From positions 1 to 63,124 of the forward strand of contig JAPKBO010000002.1 of the NCBI GenBank assembly GCA_028823395.1: DNA of 63,124 bases. The letters are read 5' to 3'. Below the pieces are notes generated by a model. The model ran no database searches. It worked only from the letters and a program-made list of their open reading frames with translations, and was not told the DNA's origin. Shown in pieces: positions 9,685 through 19,176 of the stretch (positions are counted from its first letter, which is position 1; the number at the start of each line of letters is the position of its first letter). The position numbers and the translations under genes are program-made. The DNA comes from Planctomycetota bacterium (GTDB lineage Bacteria; Planctomycetota; UBA1135; GCA-002686595).

Positions 9685-10988
9685 CGCGCCGGGTCGCCTG
9701 CCGCCGTATCACGTACCTGCACCCAGGCGCCGTGAGTGAGGAGGCTCAAGGGAGAGACGACTATGCGTTCCCCTTCTTCGATGCCTCCACCTAAGGCCCA
9801 AAGATCTCCGCCAAGCGCGGTGCCCCTCTGTGTCAACTCCACCGGCCGAGCCAAGACCACATCCCGGCCTTGCTCGTCCCGGGCTAGAACAAACAGGTGC
9901 GGCAGCCCATCGCTAAAAATAAAAGCCTCGCGCTGAAATGCGATCGTGCGCTCCAGTGGATCCAAATCGATGACCGCCTCGGCGTAGAGACCCGCCGCAA
10001 GCCACCTCCCTGATTCGCCCTGAGAGATCACACCGTCGAAATTCAGTTCCATTTCGACAGGAATAGAGCGGGTAAGCGGATCGGCTTGAGCTCCGATCGA
10101 TACGACCTGCGCCTGGCGAATTTCACCGGGCTGAGCTGGAAAATCCACTGCGGCGGTCATACCGAGTCGCAGGCCCACAGTTTGTTCCGCGGATACATGA
10201 ACGAGAAGTCGGAGGGTGCCCACGTCCAGAAGTTGAACCAATGGAACTCCCGGCGCTACGAAACCGCCCACCGCAGGAGCATGGCCCTCGAGCCTTCCAC
10301 CAAAGGGGGCCAGGGCTGCGGTCTTCGACAAGCGTGTGCGAGCAAGCTCAAGTACCTGTGCGCGTTCACTACGTAGGGCCTTTGCCGAACGGACCGCGAC
10401 CGAGGAGTTCTCCACCCCTGCCTCAGCTACGCGTAGCCCCTGGTCGGCGAGAGAGCGCCGCGCCACCGCCGAGTCCAAGTCACTGGCCCGTAGGTGGCCT
10501 TCGCTCACGAGCCTGTCCACCCGTCCTTCCTCTCGCGCCAATGCGTCCCGATGCTCACGGGCGGAGATTTCCGCCACTTGTGATTGGGTCACTGCCAGAA
10601 TCGCCTGCTCCAGTGCAGCATCAGCCTGTTCTAAGAGCGCCGCTCCGCGCCCGACCTCCAGGGTCAACTCGTCGGGGTTCACCCGCCAGAGCAAAGTCCC
10701 GGCGTCCACCCAGGCGCCGCTGCGCCACTGGTCGGAGACCTCCACCAATCGTCCGCCCACCTCGGGAGCGAGCTCCGCCGTCCGGGCTGGATATAGAGTC
10801 CCCTGCACGGACACCGACCTGGGAACCGCGCTCCGGCGAGCTTGCACCCACTCTACCGGGACCGGGCCGAGGTCTGAGACGGCGACCTGGACAGGCTGGG
10901 GCGCGCTCGCCGCGATCCATGCGGAGAGGCTGAGGCTGCCAGCCACAAGGGCCACAACGCACAGGATGGAGATCAGGAGGCGGGACAT
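9681..10988 (-). CDS. RND membrane fusion protein (periplasmic adaptor)
   Basis: This is a protein of about 435 residues: an N-terminal membrane anchor or signal (SRLLISILCVVALVAGSLSLS), a lipoyl-like half (SVQGTLYPARTAELAPEVGGRL, DAGTLLWRVNP), an alpha-hairpin rich in Ala/Leu/Glu (about 120-215), then a second lipoyl half and beta-barrel (APFGGRLEGH, GQSxx-type RLGMTAAVDF). These adaptors link an RND pump to an outer-membrane channel. ATG 10988 was chosen because it opens directly at the hydrophobic segment; the longer GTG option at 11069 adds a Pro-rich stretch and nearly abuts the divergent tig gene. The stop overlaps the RND start by four bases. Confidence 0.9.
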   Translation of the reverse strand: MSRLLISILCVVALVAGSLSLSAWIAASAPQPVQVAVSDLGPVPVEWVQARRSAVPRSVSVQGTLYPARTAELAPEVGGRLVEVSDQWRSGAWVDAGTLLWRVNPDELTLEVGRGAALLEQADAALEQAILAVTQSQVAEISAREHRDALAREEGRVDRLVSEGHLRASDLDSAVARRSLADQGLRVAEAGVENSSVAVRSAKALRSERAQVLELARTRLSKTAALAPFGGRLEGHAPAVGGFVAPGVPLVQLLDVGTLRLLVHVSAEQTVGLRLGMTAAVDFPAQPGEIRQAQVVSIGAQADPLTRSIPVEMELNFDGVISQGESGRWLAAGLYAEAVIDLDPLERTIAFQREAFIFSDGLPHLFVLARDEQGRDVVLARPVELTQRGTALGGDLWALGGGIEEGERIVVSPLSLLTHGAWVQVRDTAAGDPAR

Positions 10989-11102
10989 GGGCGGAAATAG
11001 TACACGACCCAACACACGAGGCGGGCCGCTGGGCTGGACGGACGGGGCCGGCGCGGTTTCAATCTCCACTCCCTCAACCCCCTACCCTGACCCCATCAAC
11101 AC

Positions 11103-12389
11103 GTGGATATCACCGTAGACCAGTCTGATACGAGCACCGCCAAGATCTCCTGCAAGATCACGGCCTCTGAATTCCGGAGCGAACTCACAAATGGCTTACG
11201 CCAAGCCGGAGGCGGAATGAACATGAAGGGCTTTAGGCCCGGAAAGATACCGCTCAAGGTGCTTGAGAAGAAATTCGGCGCGGAGATGCACCAGGAGGTT
11301 CTGCATACCTTTCTTCGCAAAGCGTACGACCAAGCCGTGGAGGACGAATCCCTACAGCCCATGGCATCGCCGCGCATGGTCTCGGATGCTCCCGAAGCAG
11401 ACGAGAGTGGAGACTACGAGATCTCCTTCTCGGTGCCCCTCAAGCCAAGCTTTGAGTTGCCGGATTACAAGGGCCTCAAGATTGACTCGGAGTTGGAGCC
11501 CGTCCTGCCCGAGCAGGTGCAAGGCGTGGTCGAAGACATCCGCCGCCAGGAGTCCATCCCCGAGCCGGCAGGCGAAGAAGGCATCGACGAAAACGGTGTC
11601 GTGCTCTGCGACTTGAACTTCCTGTACGAGGACGAAGTGGTACTGGAGCGCGAAGGCCTGCGACTGTCAGCACACACACCTCCTCCCGGACTGGATCCCG
11701 AGGCCTACACCAAAGCTCTGGTTGGCGCCAAGGATGACTCCGTGATTGAGCTCGAGATCGTATTGCCCGCCGACCTGGAAAACGAAGCGGCGCAAGGCCA
11801 GCCCGGCACCTGCCGGCTGACGATCAAACAGGCCTTCTCCATGGTCCCCCCCCCGGACGAAGACATCTTCGCCAAGCTTGAAGTCGAAGATACGGCCGGC
11901 CTAGACGCCAAGATCCGCGAGCGCATGGTTGAGTCCGCGCAAGAGCGCGAAAATAGTCGCCAAGAAACCGCCCTGCTCGACCGGGTCATCACCGAGACCT
12001 CCATGGATCTGCCCGAGACCATTCTCGAGGAGCAGACCGAGCAGCGCCTAGAACAGATGAAGCGCCAGCTGGCCGAACAGGGTGCGGACGAGGAGCAGGT
12101 CGCCGCCCAGGCTGATGAGCAGCAGGCCACTGCCCGCCAGGAAGCCGAGCGCGGCCTACGCGCGCTCTTGGTTGTGGAATCACTGGGAGACAAGGAGGAG
12201 CTACTGGTCACCGCAGAGGACATCCAGACCGAGCTAGGGGCCATTGCGGAGCGCAACGGCGTCTCAGTCGAGGAGGTCCGAAAGTACTATTCAGAAAATA
12301 ATCTGGCTCAACAGATGACCGTGGAGATCCTTGAACGCAAGGTACGCAAGTTCCTCCGGGAGAGTGCCGAAGTGTCTATTCCAGCCTAG
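11103..12389 (+). CDS. tig: Trigger factor, ribosome-associated chaperone
   Basis: This 428-residue protein matches trigger factor in length and layout. The N-terminal ribosome-binding domain carries the signature GFRPGKIPLKVLEKKFG (about residues 40-58). The middle FKBP-like peptidyl-prolyl isomerase domain is recognisable but divergent. The C-terminal alpha-helical chaperone arm is rich in Glu/Gln/Arg, ending near SVEEVRKYYSENNLAQQM...ERKVRKFL. It binds nascent chains at the ribosome exit. Translation starts at GTG 11103; no strong Shine-Dalgarno sequence is visible. The order tig-clpP-clpX is the classical arrangement. Confidence 0.95.
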   Translation: MDITVDQSDTSTAKISCKITASEFRSELTNGLRQAGGGMNMKGFRPGKIPLKVLEKKFGAEMHQEVLHTFLRKAYDQAVEDESLQPMASPRMVSDAPEADESGDYEISFSVPLKPSFELPDYKGLKIDSELEPVLPEQVQGVVEDIRRQESIPEPAGEEGIDENGVVLCDLNFLYEDEVVLEREGLRLSAHTPPPGLDPEAYTKALVGAKDDSVIELEIVLPADLENEAAQGQPGTCRLTIKQAFSMVPPPDEDIFAKLEVEDTAGLDAKIRERMVESAQERENSRQETALLDRVITETSMDLPETILEEQTEQRLEQMKRQLAEQGADEEQVAAQADEQQATARQEAERGLRALLVVESLGDKEELLVTAEDIQTELGAIAERNGVSVEEVRKYYSENNLAQQMTVEILERKVRKFLRESAEVSIPA

Positions 12390-12470
12390 CTCCCAGAGCC
12401 CCCTCCCCCCTCCCGACCCCCGGCCTTCGGCCCCCGATCCCCTTTCCACCGCACCCCCTAGGATCCTCCC

Positions 12471-13079
12471 GTGACTACACAGAACTACTACCCCGTCCCC
12501 TTCGTGATCGAGAAGACCGGCCGAGGCGAGCGCCAGTACGACATCTACTCGCGCCTCCTGGAGGACCGCATCATTTTCCTGGGGACCCCGATCGACGATC
12601 AGGTGGCCAACGCCGTCATGGCCCAACTCCTCTTCCTGGACAAGACCGGCCGTAACCAGGACATCAAGATGTACATCAACTCTCCCGGCGGCTCAGTCAC
12701 AGCCGGGCTGGCCATTTACGACACCATGCAATTGGTGGAGCCGGACATCTCGACCTACTGCCTCGGGCAAGCTGCATCCATGGGTGCGGTACTCCTCGCG
12801 GGAGGAGCCAAAGGCAAGCGCTTTGCCCTACCCAACTCGCGCGTCATGATCCACCAGCCCTCAGGGGGGTCCGGTGGAACGGCCAAGGACATGGAGATTC
12901 AGGTGGGCGAGATTCTCAAGATGAAAAAGAGCCTTGAGAGCATCATCGGCGAGCACTGTGGCAAGACCGCCGAGGAGATCGATGCGGCCTCAGATCGCGA
13001 CAATTTCATGTCTCCCGAGGAGGCACTCGCCTTCGGCATTATCGATGAGATCGTCGTGCGGGCCAATCCAGCGGACTGA
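12471..13079 (+). CDS. clpP: ATP-dependent Clp protease proteolytic subunit
   Basis: This 202-residue serine protease forms the proteolytic chamber used with ClpX. The catalytic triad is visible: Ser103 in GQAASMGA, His128 in MIHQPSGG, and Asp177 in [27 protein letters not shown] is the conserved oxyanion/oligomer region. Little propeptide precedes the conserved [12 protein letters not shown] 12471 is the start; no ATG lies in a suitable place. The gene is 81 bases after tig and is followed by two terminators. Confidence 0.96.
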   Translation: MTTQNYYPVPFVIEKTGRGERQYDIYSRLLEDRIIFLGTPIDDQVANAVMAQLLFLDKTGRNQDIKMYINSPGGSVTAGLAIYDTMQLVEPDISTYCLGQAASMGAVLLAGGAKGKRFALPNSRVMIHQPSGGSGGTAKDMEIQVGEILKMKKSLESIIGEHCGKTAEEIDAASDRDNFMSPEEALAFGIIDEIVVRANPAD

Positions 13080-13102
13080 CTGAACAGGCTGGGTAAGAAA
13101 AC

Positions 13103-13130
13103 GCGGATCCGAGCAGGATCCGCTTCATTT
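13103..13130 (+). terminator. First tandem terminator hairpin after clpP
   Basis: A perfect 8-bp inverted repeat (GCGGATCC, loop GAGCA, GGATCCGC) is followed by TTCATTT. It lies 23 bases after the clpP stop. The U-tract is short, so termination may be partial. Confidence 0.6.
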
Positions 13131-13137
13131 CGAGTCA

Positions 13138-13179
13138 AAGGGGCGTGTCTCAGCCTAGGGACGCGCCCCTTCATTTTTT
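13138..13179 (+). terminator. Second tandem terminator after clpP, strong Rho-independent type
   Basis: A 12-bp stem (AAGGGGCGTGTC 13138-13149 with GACGCGCCCCTT 13160-13171; one G-U pair) has a 10-base loop and is followed by CATTTTTT. This is a classical intrinsic terminator. It separates clpP from clpX, so clpX should have its own promoter in the 59 bases that remain. Confidence 0.85.
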
Positions 13180-13238
13180 GCATCTGATCCACCCCGATCC
13201 ACCGGGATTGTCCGAATTCGGGGTACGATACCTCACCT

Positions 13239-14705
13239 ATGAGCTCTTCCCGTAAGACCGGTCGCCACGTCGAACGCTGCACATTCTGTGAGAAGCCCCG
13301 GCACCAAATTGCCTCGCTTATTGCAGGCCCTCCCGGGGTCTACATCTGCAATGAATGCATCGAGATCTGCAATTCGATATTGCAGGAGGAGACTCGCAGA
13401 AACCCCGATACAAGCGCGGCTCGACCGATCGGCAAGGGTGACCTGACCGGCTCGGCGGTTGCTGGCCCCAGCGAGCGTCTGCCCACGCCCATTGAGCTCG
13501 CGCTCCTGCTCGACGAATACGTCGTGGGTCAAGGCCATGCCAAGAAGGTCCTCTCGGTCGCGGTCTACAACCACTACAACCGCCTGCGGCAAACGGGTAG
13601 CGACGGATTGAACGACGAGGTTGAGATTGAAAAATCCAACGTCCTGCTGGTGGGTCCCACGGGCTCCGGCAAGACGCTCCTGGCGCGAACCCTGGCGCGG
13701 ACTCTCGACGTGCCCTTCGCCATGGCCGACGCCACGACTCTGACGGAAGCCGGCTACGTGGGTGAGGACGTGGAGAACATCCTGCTCAAGCTCCTGCAGG
13801 CTGCCGACTTCGATGTTGAGACCGCCCAGCAGGGCATCATCTACATCGATGAAATCGACAAGATCGGGCGAACCACAGGAAACGTCTCCATCACACGCGA
13901 TGTCTCGGGCGAGGGCGTGCAGCAGGCTCTCTTGAAAATCCTTGAGGGCACCGTGGCTTCGGTACCGCCGCAAGGTGGACGCAAGCACCCCGAGCAGTCC
14001 TACATTCAAATCGACACCGCCAACATCCTATTCCTGTGCGGCGGTACCTTCAGCGGCGTCGAAGAGTTCATCGCCAAACGCATCGGTCAGGACGTGATCG
14101 GCTTTGCGCGGGAAGGGGCAGCACAGGCCCAAGGCAAGATCGCCCGGACCCGACCTGGAGTGCCTGGAATGAGTAGTGGGCCACTGCCCGCATTGGGAAC
14201 TCCCGAGTCCCGGGACGCCTACGTCGAGTACTTGATTCCCAAGGATCTGATGGAATTCGGATTGATCCCCGAGTTCATCGGACGACTCCCCGTGCTAGCC
14301 ACTCTCGACACCCTGGGTCGAGCCGAGCTGGTGCGAATTTTGACCGAGCCCAAGAACGCCCTGGTGCGTCAATTCCAAAAGCTCTTCGAGATGAGCGGCA
14401 AGACCTTGGTGGTTGAAGATTCCGCCTTGAACTCCATCGCGGACATGGCCATCGCCCGGGAAACCGGGGTCCGTGCTCTGCGCGCCATCCTGGAAGACCT
14501 GCTCCTCGACCTCCTATACGAACTCCCATGCCGCAAGGACTGTGACGAGTTTGTGATTGACGAAGACGTGGTCGCGGGCAAGCGCCAATTGGCCATAGGA
14601 CTCACTGCGGACGATCTGGAACCCACCCCGGCGGAAGAGGTGCCCAGCTCCATCCCCCACCCCGCCGAAGAAGAAAGCTCCAGCGAAGAGCGCGAAAGCG
14701 CCTGA
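13239..14705 (+). CDS. clpX: ClpX ATPase, unfoldase subunit of ClpXP
   Basis: This 488-residue AAA+ protein unfolds substrates and feeds them to ClpP. Features in order are the N-terminal zinc-binding domain (Cys14, Cys17, Cys37, Cys40), Walker A GPTGSGKT (139-146), pore loop GYVG (172-175), Walker B IIYIDEID (200-207), the RKH loop (248-250), and [12 protein letters not shown] (about 340-351). It is longer than the usual 420 or so residues. There is an extra stretch around 292-328 (Gly/Ala/Pro rich) before the FGLIPEF motif, and a C-terminal acidic Glu/Ser tail. The ATG start is well placed before the zinc domain. Confidence 0.95.
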   Translation: MSSSRKTGRHVERCTFCEKPRHQIASLIAGPPGVYICNECIEICNSILQEETRRNPDTSAARPIGKGDLTGSAVAGPSERLPTPIELALLLDEYVVGQGHAKKVLSVAVYNHYNRLRQTGSDGLNDEVEIEKSNVLLVGPTGSGKTLLARTLARTLDVPFAMADATTLTEAGYVGEDVENILLKLLQAADFDVETAQQGIIYIDEIDKIGRTTGNVSITRDVSGEGVQQALLKILEGTVASVPPQGGRKHPEQSYIQIDTANILFLCGGTFSGVEEFIAKRIGQDVIGFAREGAAQAQGKIARTRPGVPGMSSGPLPALGTPESRDAYVEYLIPKDLMEFGLIPEFIGRLPVLATLDTLGRAELVRILTEPKNALVRQFQKLFEMSGKTLVVEDSALNSIADMAIARETGVRALRAILEDLLLDLLYELPCRKDCDEFVIDEDVVAGKRQLAIGLTADDLEPTPAEEVPSSIPHPAEEESSSEERESA

Positions 14706-14775
14706 ACCAGATCTGGAATCCTCGGGATGTGCGTGGCGTTCGCCTCCAGCACCCTTGGCGGCTACACTAAGCGGC

Positions 14776-15750
14776 ATGGCTTCTACCCCAGTCGGTTCGG
14801 GACCCCTTACGGTCCATTACCATCGCGACTTCGATGGGATGTGTGCAGGTGCAGTTCTGACCCATATCCTCCGGGAGAGGGGTGAGAGCAACGTGCGGTT
14901 GCAAAGCGTCAATTACGACCAGCGTGCGGATTGGGAAGGGTTCTGCATGGGCGAGCGCTTCGCCATTGTGGACTTCCACTTTCATCCGCGCGCCGAGTAC
15001 TGGTTCGACCACCATCCCACGACATTCCTGACGCCAGAGTATCGGGCCATGTACGAACCCTCCGATCGTTGGCGGTGGGATGACAGTTCGCCCTCCTGCC
15101 CGCCGATGATCCTGGACCACGCTCGCAATCACTGGGATTTCGATCCCCCTGAACGCTTCTTGGAAATGGCAACGTGGTCCGACATCGTGGATGCCGCTCG
15201 CTACGAGTCTGTGGATCAAGCTATCTTCGGCGATGACCCTGCTCTGCGCATTACACGCTCGCTGACAGTTTCACCCAGTCCCACATGGGTCGATGAGCTG
15301 GCCGAGGCCCTGGTGGATCAGGACCTGGACACGGTGGCGAGTCGGCCGGATCTTGAAAAAGCTCACGAGCGCGCCTCGCGCAACCGTGACAAAGCGCTGG
15401 AACACTTCCCCTCCACCGTGAAATGGATCGAGGGTGGCGTGGTGTTTTACGATGCCTCTTCCAGCCGCGTACGACGCGAGCGGTTCGCTACCTTCTACCA
15501 CCACCCCGAAGCGCGTTACGCGGTGGGTGTCATTCCGACCCGCGCCGGATTCCACGTGACTTGCGGTGAGAACCCATGGAATCCCCCCGAGAATCGAGCC
15601 AATATCGGCGCCATGATGGCGAAGCACGGCGGCGGCGGCCACGTGGCCGTGGGTGGTGCCAATCCTCCTGATCTCCAGGCCGCGCGCATGGTGGCCGAGG
15701 AAACCGCCAGTCACCTAGTCTTGCACTTGGCCAAGGGCACTCGCACTTGA
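14776..15750 (+). CDS. DHH-family phosphoesterase
   Basis: This 324-residue protein has the hallmarks of DHH phosphoesterases: HYHRDFDGMCAGAVL near the N terminus (the metal-binding D-x-D-type motif), the name-giving DHH in WFDHHPT, and a C-terminal DHHA1-like glycine motif GGGGHVAVGG. Relatives cleave short RNA, cyclic dinucleotides or pyrophosphate with Mn2+; which of these applies is not visible. ATG 14776 was chosen over TTG 14755. The stop overlaps the TTG start of rlmN (TTGA), suggesting a two-gene unit. Confidence 0.8.
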   Translation: MASTPVGSGPLTVHYHRDFDGMCAGAVLTHILRERGESNVRLQSVNYDQRADWEGFCMGERFAIVDFHFHPRAEYWFDHHPTTFLTPEYRAMYEPSDRWRWDDSSPSCPPMILDHARNHWDFDPPERFLEMATWSDIVDAARYESVDQAIFGDDPALRITRSLTVSPSPTWVDELAEALVDQDLDTVASRPDLEKAHERASRNRDKALEHFPSTVKWIEGGVVFYDASSSRVRRERFATFYHHPEARYAVGVIPTRAGFHVTCGENPWNPPENRANIGAMMAKHGGGGHVAVGGANPPDLQAARMVAEETASHLVLHLAKGTRT

Positions 15751-16844
15751 CCGCCGAAATCCCCTTGACCGCTGAACCCTCCGACGGAACTCCGAGTCCC
15801 GAGCCGAAATACAAAGGGCTATTAGCCTGGCCCAAGGAAGCCCTGGAAGAGCGCTTCGTGGAGTTGGGAGGCCGCCCATTCCATGCACGGGTGGCACGCG
15901 AGCAACTGCTAGGCAAGGGCGTACTCGACTACGACTCCATGACCAGCCTGCCTGCCCAGTTACGCGAGGCCCTGAAAATTGAGGTTCCGCTCCTGGCTGG
16001 CTCGTGCACCCAGCGTGTCGAGGCCCGCGACGGGACCATAAAGCTCCTCTTGGACTTCCCTGGGGACGAATCGGGAAAGGGAGGTGGAGTCGAGACCGTC
16101 CATATTCCGCCTCTGGGTGCCAAGCGCGGCCAGGGAGCAACCCTGTGTGTCTCTACCCAAATCGGTTGCCCGGTGGCCTGTCCATTCTGCGCCTCCGGGC
16201 TAGATGGCCTGGCGCGCAACCTCCAGCCCCATGAGATCCTGGAACAGTTCGCCCAGGGGCGCGCCCAGGGGGAATTGCGACGCGTTGTGGTCATGGGTAT
16301 TGGTGAACCCCTGCTCAACTTCGAGAATCTGACTCTGGCCCTGGAGCAGGTACATGAAATCGTGGGCCTCGGGGCGCGCAAGATCACCGTCTCCAGCGTG
16401 GGCTTTCCGGAGCGCCTACGCCAAGCCGCCCGTAGCCAGCCCCGCTTCCAGTTGGCTATCTCCCTGCACACCCCAGATGACGACCAGCACGACGAGCTCA
16501 TACCCGCCCTACGGGGCACCCCCATCGATGAAATCCTCGCCGCAGGCGATGATTGGTTCCAGGTCACGGGCCGCGAGGTGACCTACGAATATGTGTTACT
16601 GGGCGGAACTAACGATAGCGCTCAACACGCCGAACGCCTGGTCAGACGCCTGGGCGGACGCCGAGCGACCGTAAACCTTATCCCCTACAACTCAACCCGC
16701 GGACTGGGCTACCACCGCCCGGCCCCGGAGGACGTGGAGATCTTCGCTACCCTGCTGCGCGAAGGCGGCATCGTCGCCACCGTGCGATATTCACGAGGTG
16801 CCGACGGTGCGGCAGCCTGCGGTCAGCTTCGGATGCGCGCGTAA
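15747..16844 (+). CDS. rlmN: Radical SAM rRNA/tRNA adenine-C2 methyltransferase RlmN
   Basis: This 365-residue radical-SAM enzyme methylates C2 of adenine in 23S rRNA (A2503) and some tRNAs. The 4Fe-4S motif CxxxCxxC is Cys141, Cys145, Cys148. The second essential pair is also present: Cys134 in TLCVS and Cys358 in AACGQL, which carries the methyl group in this family. GIGEPLLNFEN and ISLHTPDD are further conserved blocks. The start is TTG: 15747 overlaps the DHH stop, and an in-frame TTG at 15765 is an alternative. No ATG lies upstream of the conserved region. Confidence 0.92.
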   Translation: MTAEIPLTAEPSDGTPSPEPKYKGLLAWPKEALEERFVELGGRPFHARVAREQLLGKGVLDYDSMTSLPAQLREALKIEVPLLAGSCTQRVEARDGTIKLLLDFPGDESGKGGGVETVHIPPLGAKRGQGATLCVSTQIGCPVACPFCASGLDGLARNLQPHEILEQFAQGRAQGELRRVVVMGIGEPLLNFENLTLALEQVHEIVGLGARKITVSSVGFPERLRQAARSQPRFQLAISLHTPDDDQHDELIPALRGTPIDEILAAGDDWFQVTGREVTYEYVLLGGTNDSAQHAERLVRRLGGRRATVNLIPYNSTRGLGYHRPAPEDVEIFATLLREGGIVATVRYSRGADGAAACGQLRMRA

Positions 16845-16854
16845 GCGCCGAGCA

Positions 16855-19074
16855 TCAAAAGCGCCAGGTGTAGGTCAGCTTGAGGGCCACCTCGCCGGCC
16901 GTCCGGGCAAAGCTCTCGCGACCAGTTCGATCCCAACCCGAGAGGGCGACGACGTACATGTCCTGACCCGGCTCCACAATCCAGTGCAGGCGACTCTGAA
17001 AGCTCAGATCTTCGGAGGCCGTATCGAACTGAGCCGTGTTCTGCCAAGAGAGGTCGGGATCAAAGTAGAAATCCGCATCCGTGGACACGACTTGTGTGTG
17101 CAGATTCCCCTCGTCTAGATCGATGCGAATATCGTCGAAGGAGAGGCTCCACTTGAAGAGAGCCGATGGCAGCAGCACGGGAGAGATACGCGTACGCAGA
17201 ATATCCCCGGAGTAGTAATCACCCCACTCCACCTGCATGTATCCCATAAGGCCTCGACGCTCGTTGGAATCCAAATGCAGAGTGTGACGTGTCATCGCGA
17301 ATTCCCCCGAATCTACGAAGATGTCGTCGCTCAGATTGAAGCCGGTATCCAACACGTCGAATTCCCGCTTGGTCTCGATGGAGATGGAGTCCTCGCTCCA
17401 GAACTCCAAGTCCAGCCACTTGAGCGGGACCTGAAGCAGGTCTTCGTCTCCGATGCGGTCCTGGTCGTAATGGGGAGAGATGCTGGCGCGCACGCTCCGG
17501 AACAGGTCCCCCTCGGTTCCGCGATGTGTGAATTCGGCTCTGTACTTGTGGTGATCGACTCCGGCGCGGCGTACAAAGCCCAACTTCGGATCAAAACCAT
17601 CTTCAATACGGGTCACATCCAGAGTGTGATCCCAGGTGGCCGAGCGGGCGTTGGCTTTCAGCCCAAAGGCGTTAGCTGACTCTGCGCCGTCATTTTCAGA
17701 GGCAAGGAAATAACCCCACAGGCTGCCCGAGTGGCCAGCACCAAAGAACCGGCTAGAGCCAAGGCGGAAGTCCGCTCCCGCGGTCATCGCATCCCCCTCG
17801 CCATCCGGTCGTCCGTGGGTGAACAGAACACCGGCCGCATTCTCCCCGCCCAGATTGCGGGAGAGGCGCACCACGCCCAGATTCTGCTTGGACACGTCGT
17901 CCCCCTTCAGGACCGTCGAGTCCTGAAGCGTCTCCAGGATGCCCACGTTCCAGTCCCCTGCACGGCCCGTCAACTTGAGTCCCGCCAAGAGAGGCAGTGC
18001 CGAGCCCGTCTCGGAGTTGCGTCCGATGTTGCGCGAGTAGAAGGCCATAAGCCCTCCGCCCCGGCTGCCACCCCCGCGGCCATAACGCGAGGAAGATGGA
18101 CCGAACTGAAAGACACCCACGTCCTCCAGGAAGAAGTCCCGCTTCTCAGGAAAGAACAAGGGGAAGCGTGTCAGATTCACCTGCCGATCATCGATTTCAG
18201 TCTCTGCGAAGTCCGTGTTGGTGGTCAGGCGCAGGTTCATGGCTGGGGTGGGGCGCCAGGTGATATCCAGCCCCATGTCCGCGCTGGTCAGGGTCTCGGG
18301 CACCGATCGGTCCTGACGGTAGCCCGACTTCACATAGGGCACCACATCCAGGCCGCGGCCCTGCTCTAAGCCACTCAAGCCCACAACAGCACCGCCCTCT
18401 TCCAGGGAAAAGAAGCGATAGGCCACGCTCGGATTTGCCCAACGAGCTTCCTCCCCATTGGCAATCCGCTTGCGCCGCAGGTTGAAGCCCCAGCGCGCGG
18501 CATCTACATCAAAAGCCAGGGTCTTGAGAGGCAGGACAATCTCAGCTTGCCAACCCCCGTCAGTGGTTTTCGTGCGCGCATACCAGATCCCGTCCCAGTC
18601 TTTGTTAAATGCCGAGCCCGAGTCGGAAAGCAGGGCGTCCCCCCGCGACCCACCGGCGCTGATCTGAAACCAGAAGGCGAAGCGTTGATCATCGAAGGTG
18701 TCAAACCACATCTCTATGACGTCGTCATAGCGCACGTACGCATCGCGTTGTCGTTGTAGCGCACGCACGTCGCTGGGATCGTCGTGACACACGACGCCCA
18801 CGTACAGGTTCTCGGAGTCGTAGGCCATCCGGACGTCCGTCGGGTGGGTGGGCTCTGCACCGTCAATGGGCTCCGTCGCAACCAGCGCTCCTAGGCGAGC
18901 AGCTTGGGCCCAGAGGGGCTCGTCGAGTTCGCCATCCACCACGACCTGTGTGCCCTCGGGGACACGCTCGATATGCACTTCGAAGGAGCTCTGACTCGGC
19001 TCTTGGCTAATCGCCAAATCAGCAGCCCAAATGAGGCACAGGCAGACACAAAGAACTCTTCGGTGAAGGGGCAT
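16855..19074 (-). CDS. Exported CBM9-like / DUF5916 protein, probable outer-membrane barrel
   Basis: This 739-residue protein has a signal peptide (VLCVCLCLIWAADLAIS). Residues of about 35-215 form a family-9 carbohydrate-binding-like domain (VDGELDEPLWAQA, YDSENLYVGVVCHD, GWQAEIVLPLKTLAF). The remainder resembles DUF5916, beginning near residue 225 with the conserved FPLFFPEKRDFFLED and GLMAFYSRNIG. It has alternating hydrophobic strands and ends in LKLTYTWRF, a terminal aromatic typical of outer-membrane barrels. The function of such proteins is not established. It is convergent with rlmN and ends 10 bases from it. Confidence 0.85.
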   Translation of the reverse strand: MPLHRRVLCVCLCLIWAADLAISQEPSQSSFEVHIERVPEGTQVVVDGELDEPLWAQAARLGALVATEPIDGAEPTHPTDVRMAYDSENLYVGVVCHDDPSDVRALQRQRDAYVRYDDVIEMWFDTFDDQRFAFWFQISAGGSRGDALLSDSGSAFNKDWDGIWYARTKTTDGGWQAEIVLPLKTLAFDVDAARWGFNLRRKRIANGEEARWANPSVAYRFFSLEEGGAVVGLSGLEQGRGLDVVPYVKSGYRQDRSVPETLTSADMGLDITWRPTPAMNLRLTTNTDFAETEIDDRQVNLTRFPLFFPEKRDFFLEDVGVFQFGPSSSRYGRGGGSRGGGLMAFYSRNIGRNSETGSALPLLAGLKLTGRAGDWNVGILETLQDSTVLKGDDVSKQNLGVVRLSRNLGGENAAGVLFTHGRPDGEGDAMTAGADFRLGSSRFFGAGHSGSLWGYFLASENDGAESANAFGLKANARSATWDHTLDVTRIEDGFDPKLGFVRRAGVDHHKYRAEFTHRGTEGDLFRSVRASISPHYDQDRIGDEDLLQVPLKWLDLEFWSEDSISIETKREFDVLDTGFNLSDDIFVDSGEFAMTRHTLHLDSNERRGLMGYMQVEWGDYYSGDILRTRISPVLLPSALFKWSLSFDDIRIDLDEGNLHTQVVSTDADFYFDPDLSWQNTAQFDTASEDLSFQSRLHWIVEPGQDMYVVALSGWDRTGRESFARTAGEVALKLTYTWRF

Positions 19075-19176
19075 GGTGGCAGGGTAACGGAATAGTTATT
19101 GAACTGGAGCCGGCTAAAATCCTATCCCGTCCGAGGGCACGGATGGAGAGCACGGAGGTAAGGCTTGTGACAATGG

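Noticed and set aside
14707-14716. Palindrome CCAGATCTGG just after clpX
   Set aside because: A 10-base palindrome alone is expected by chance at this scale, and no T-run follows.
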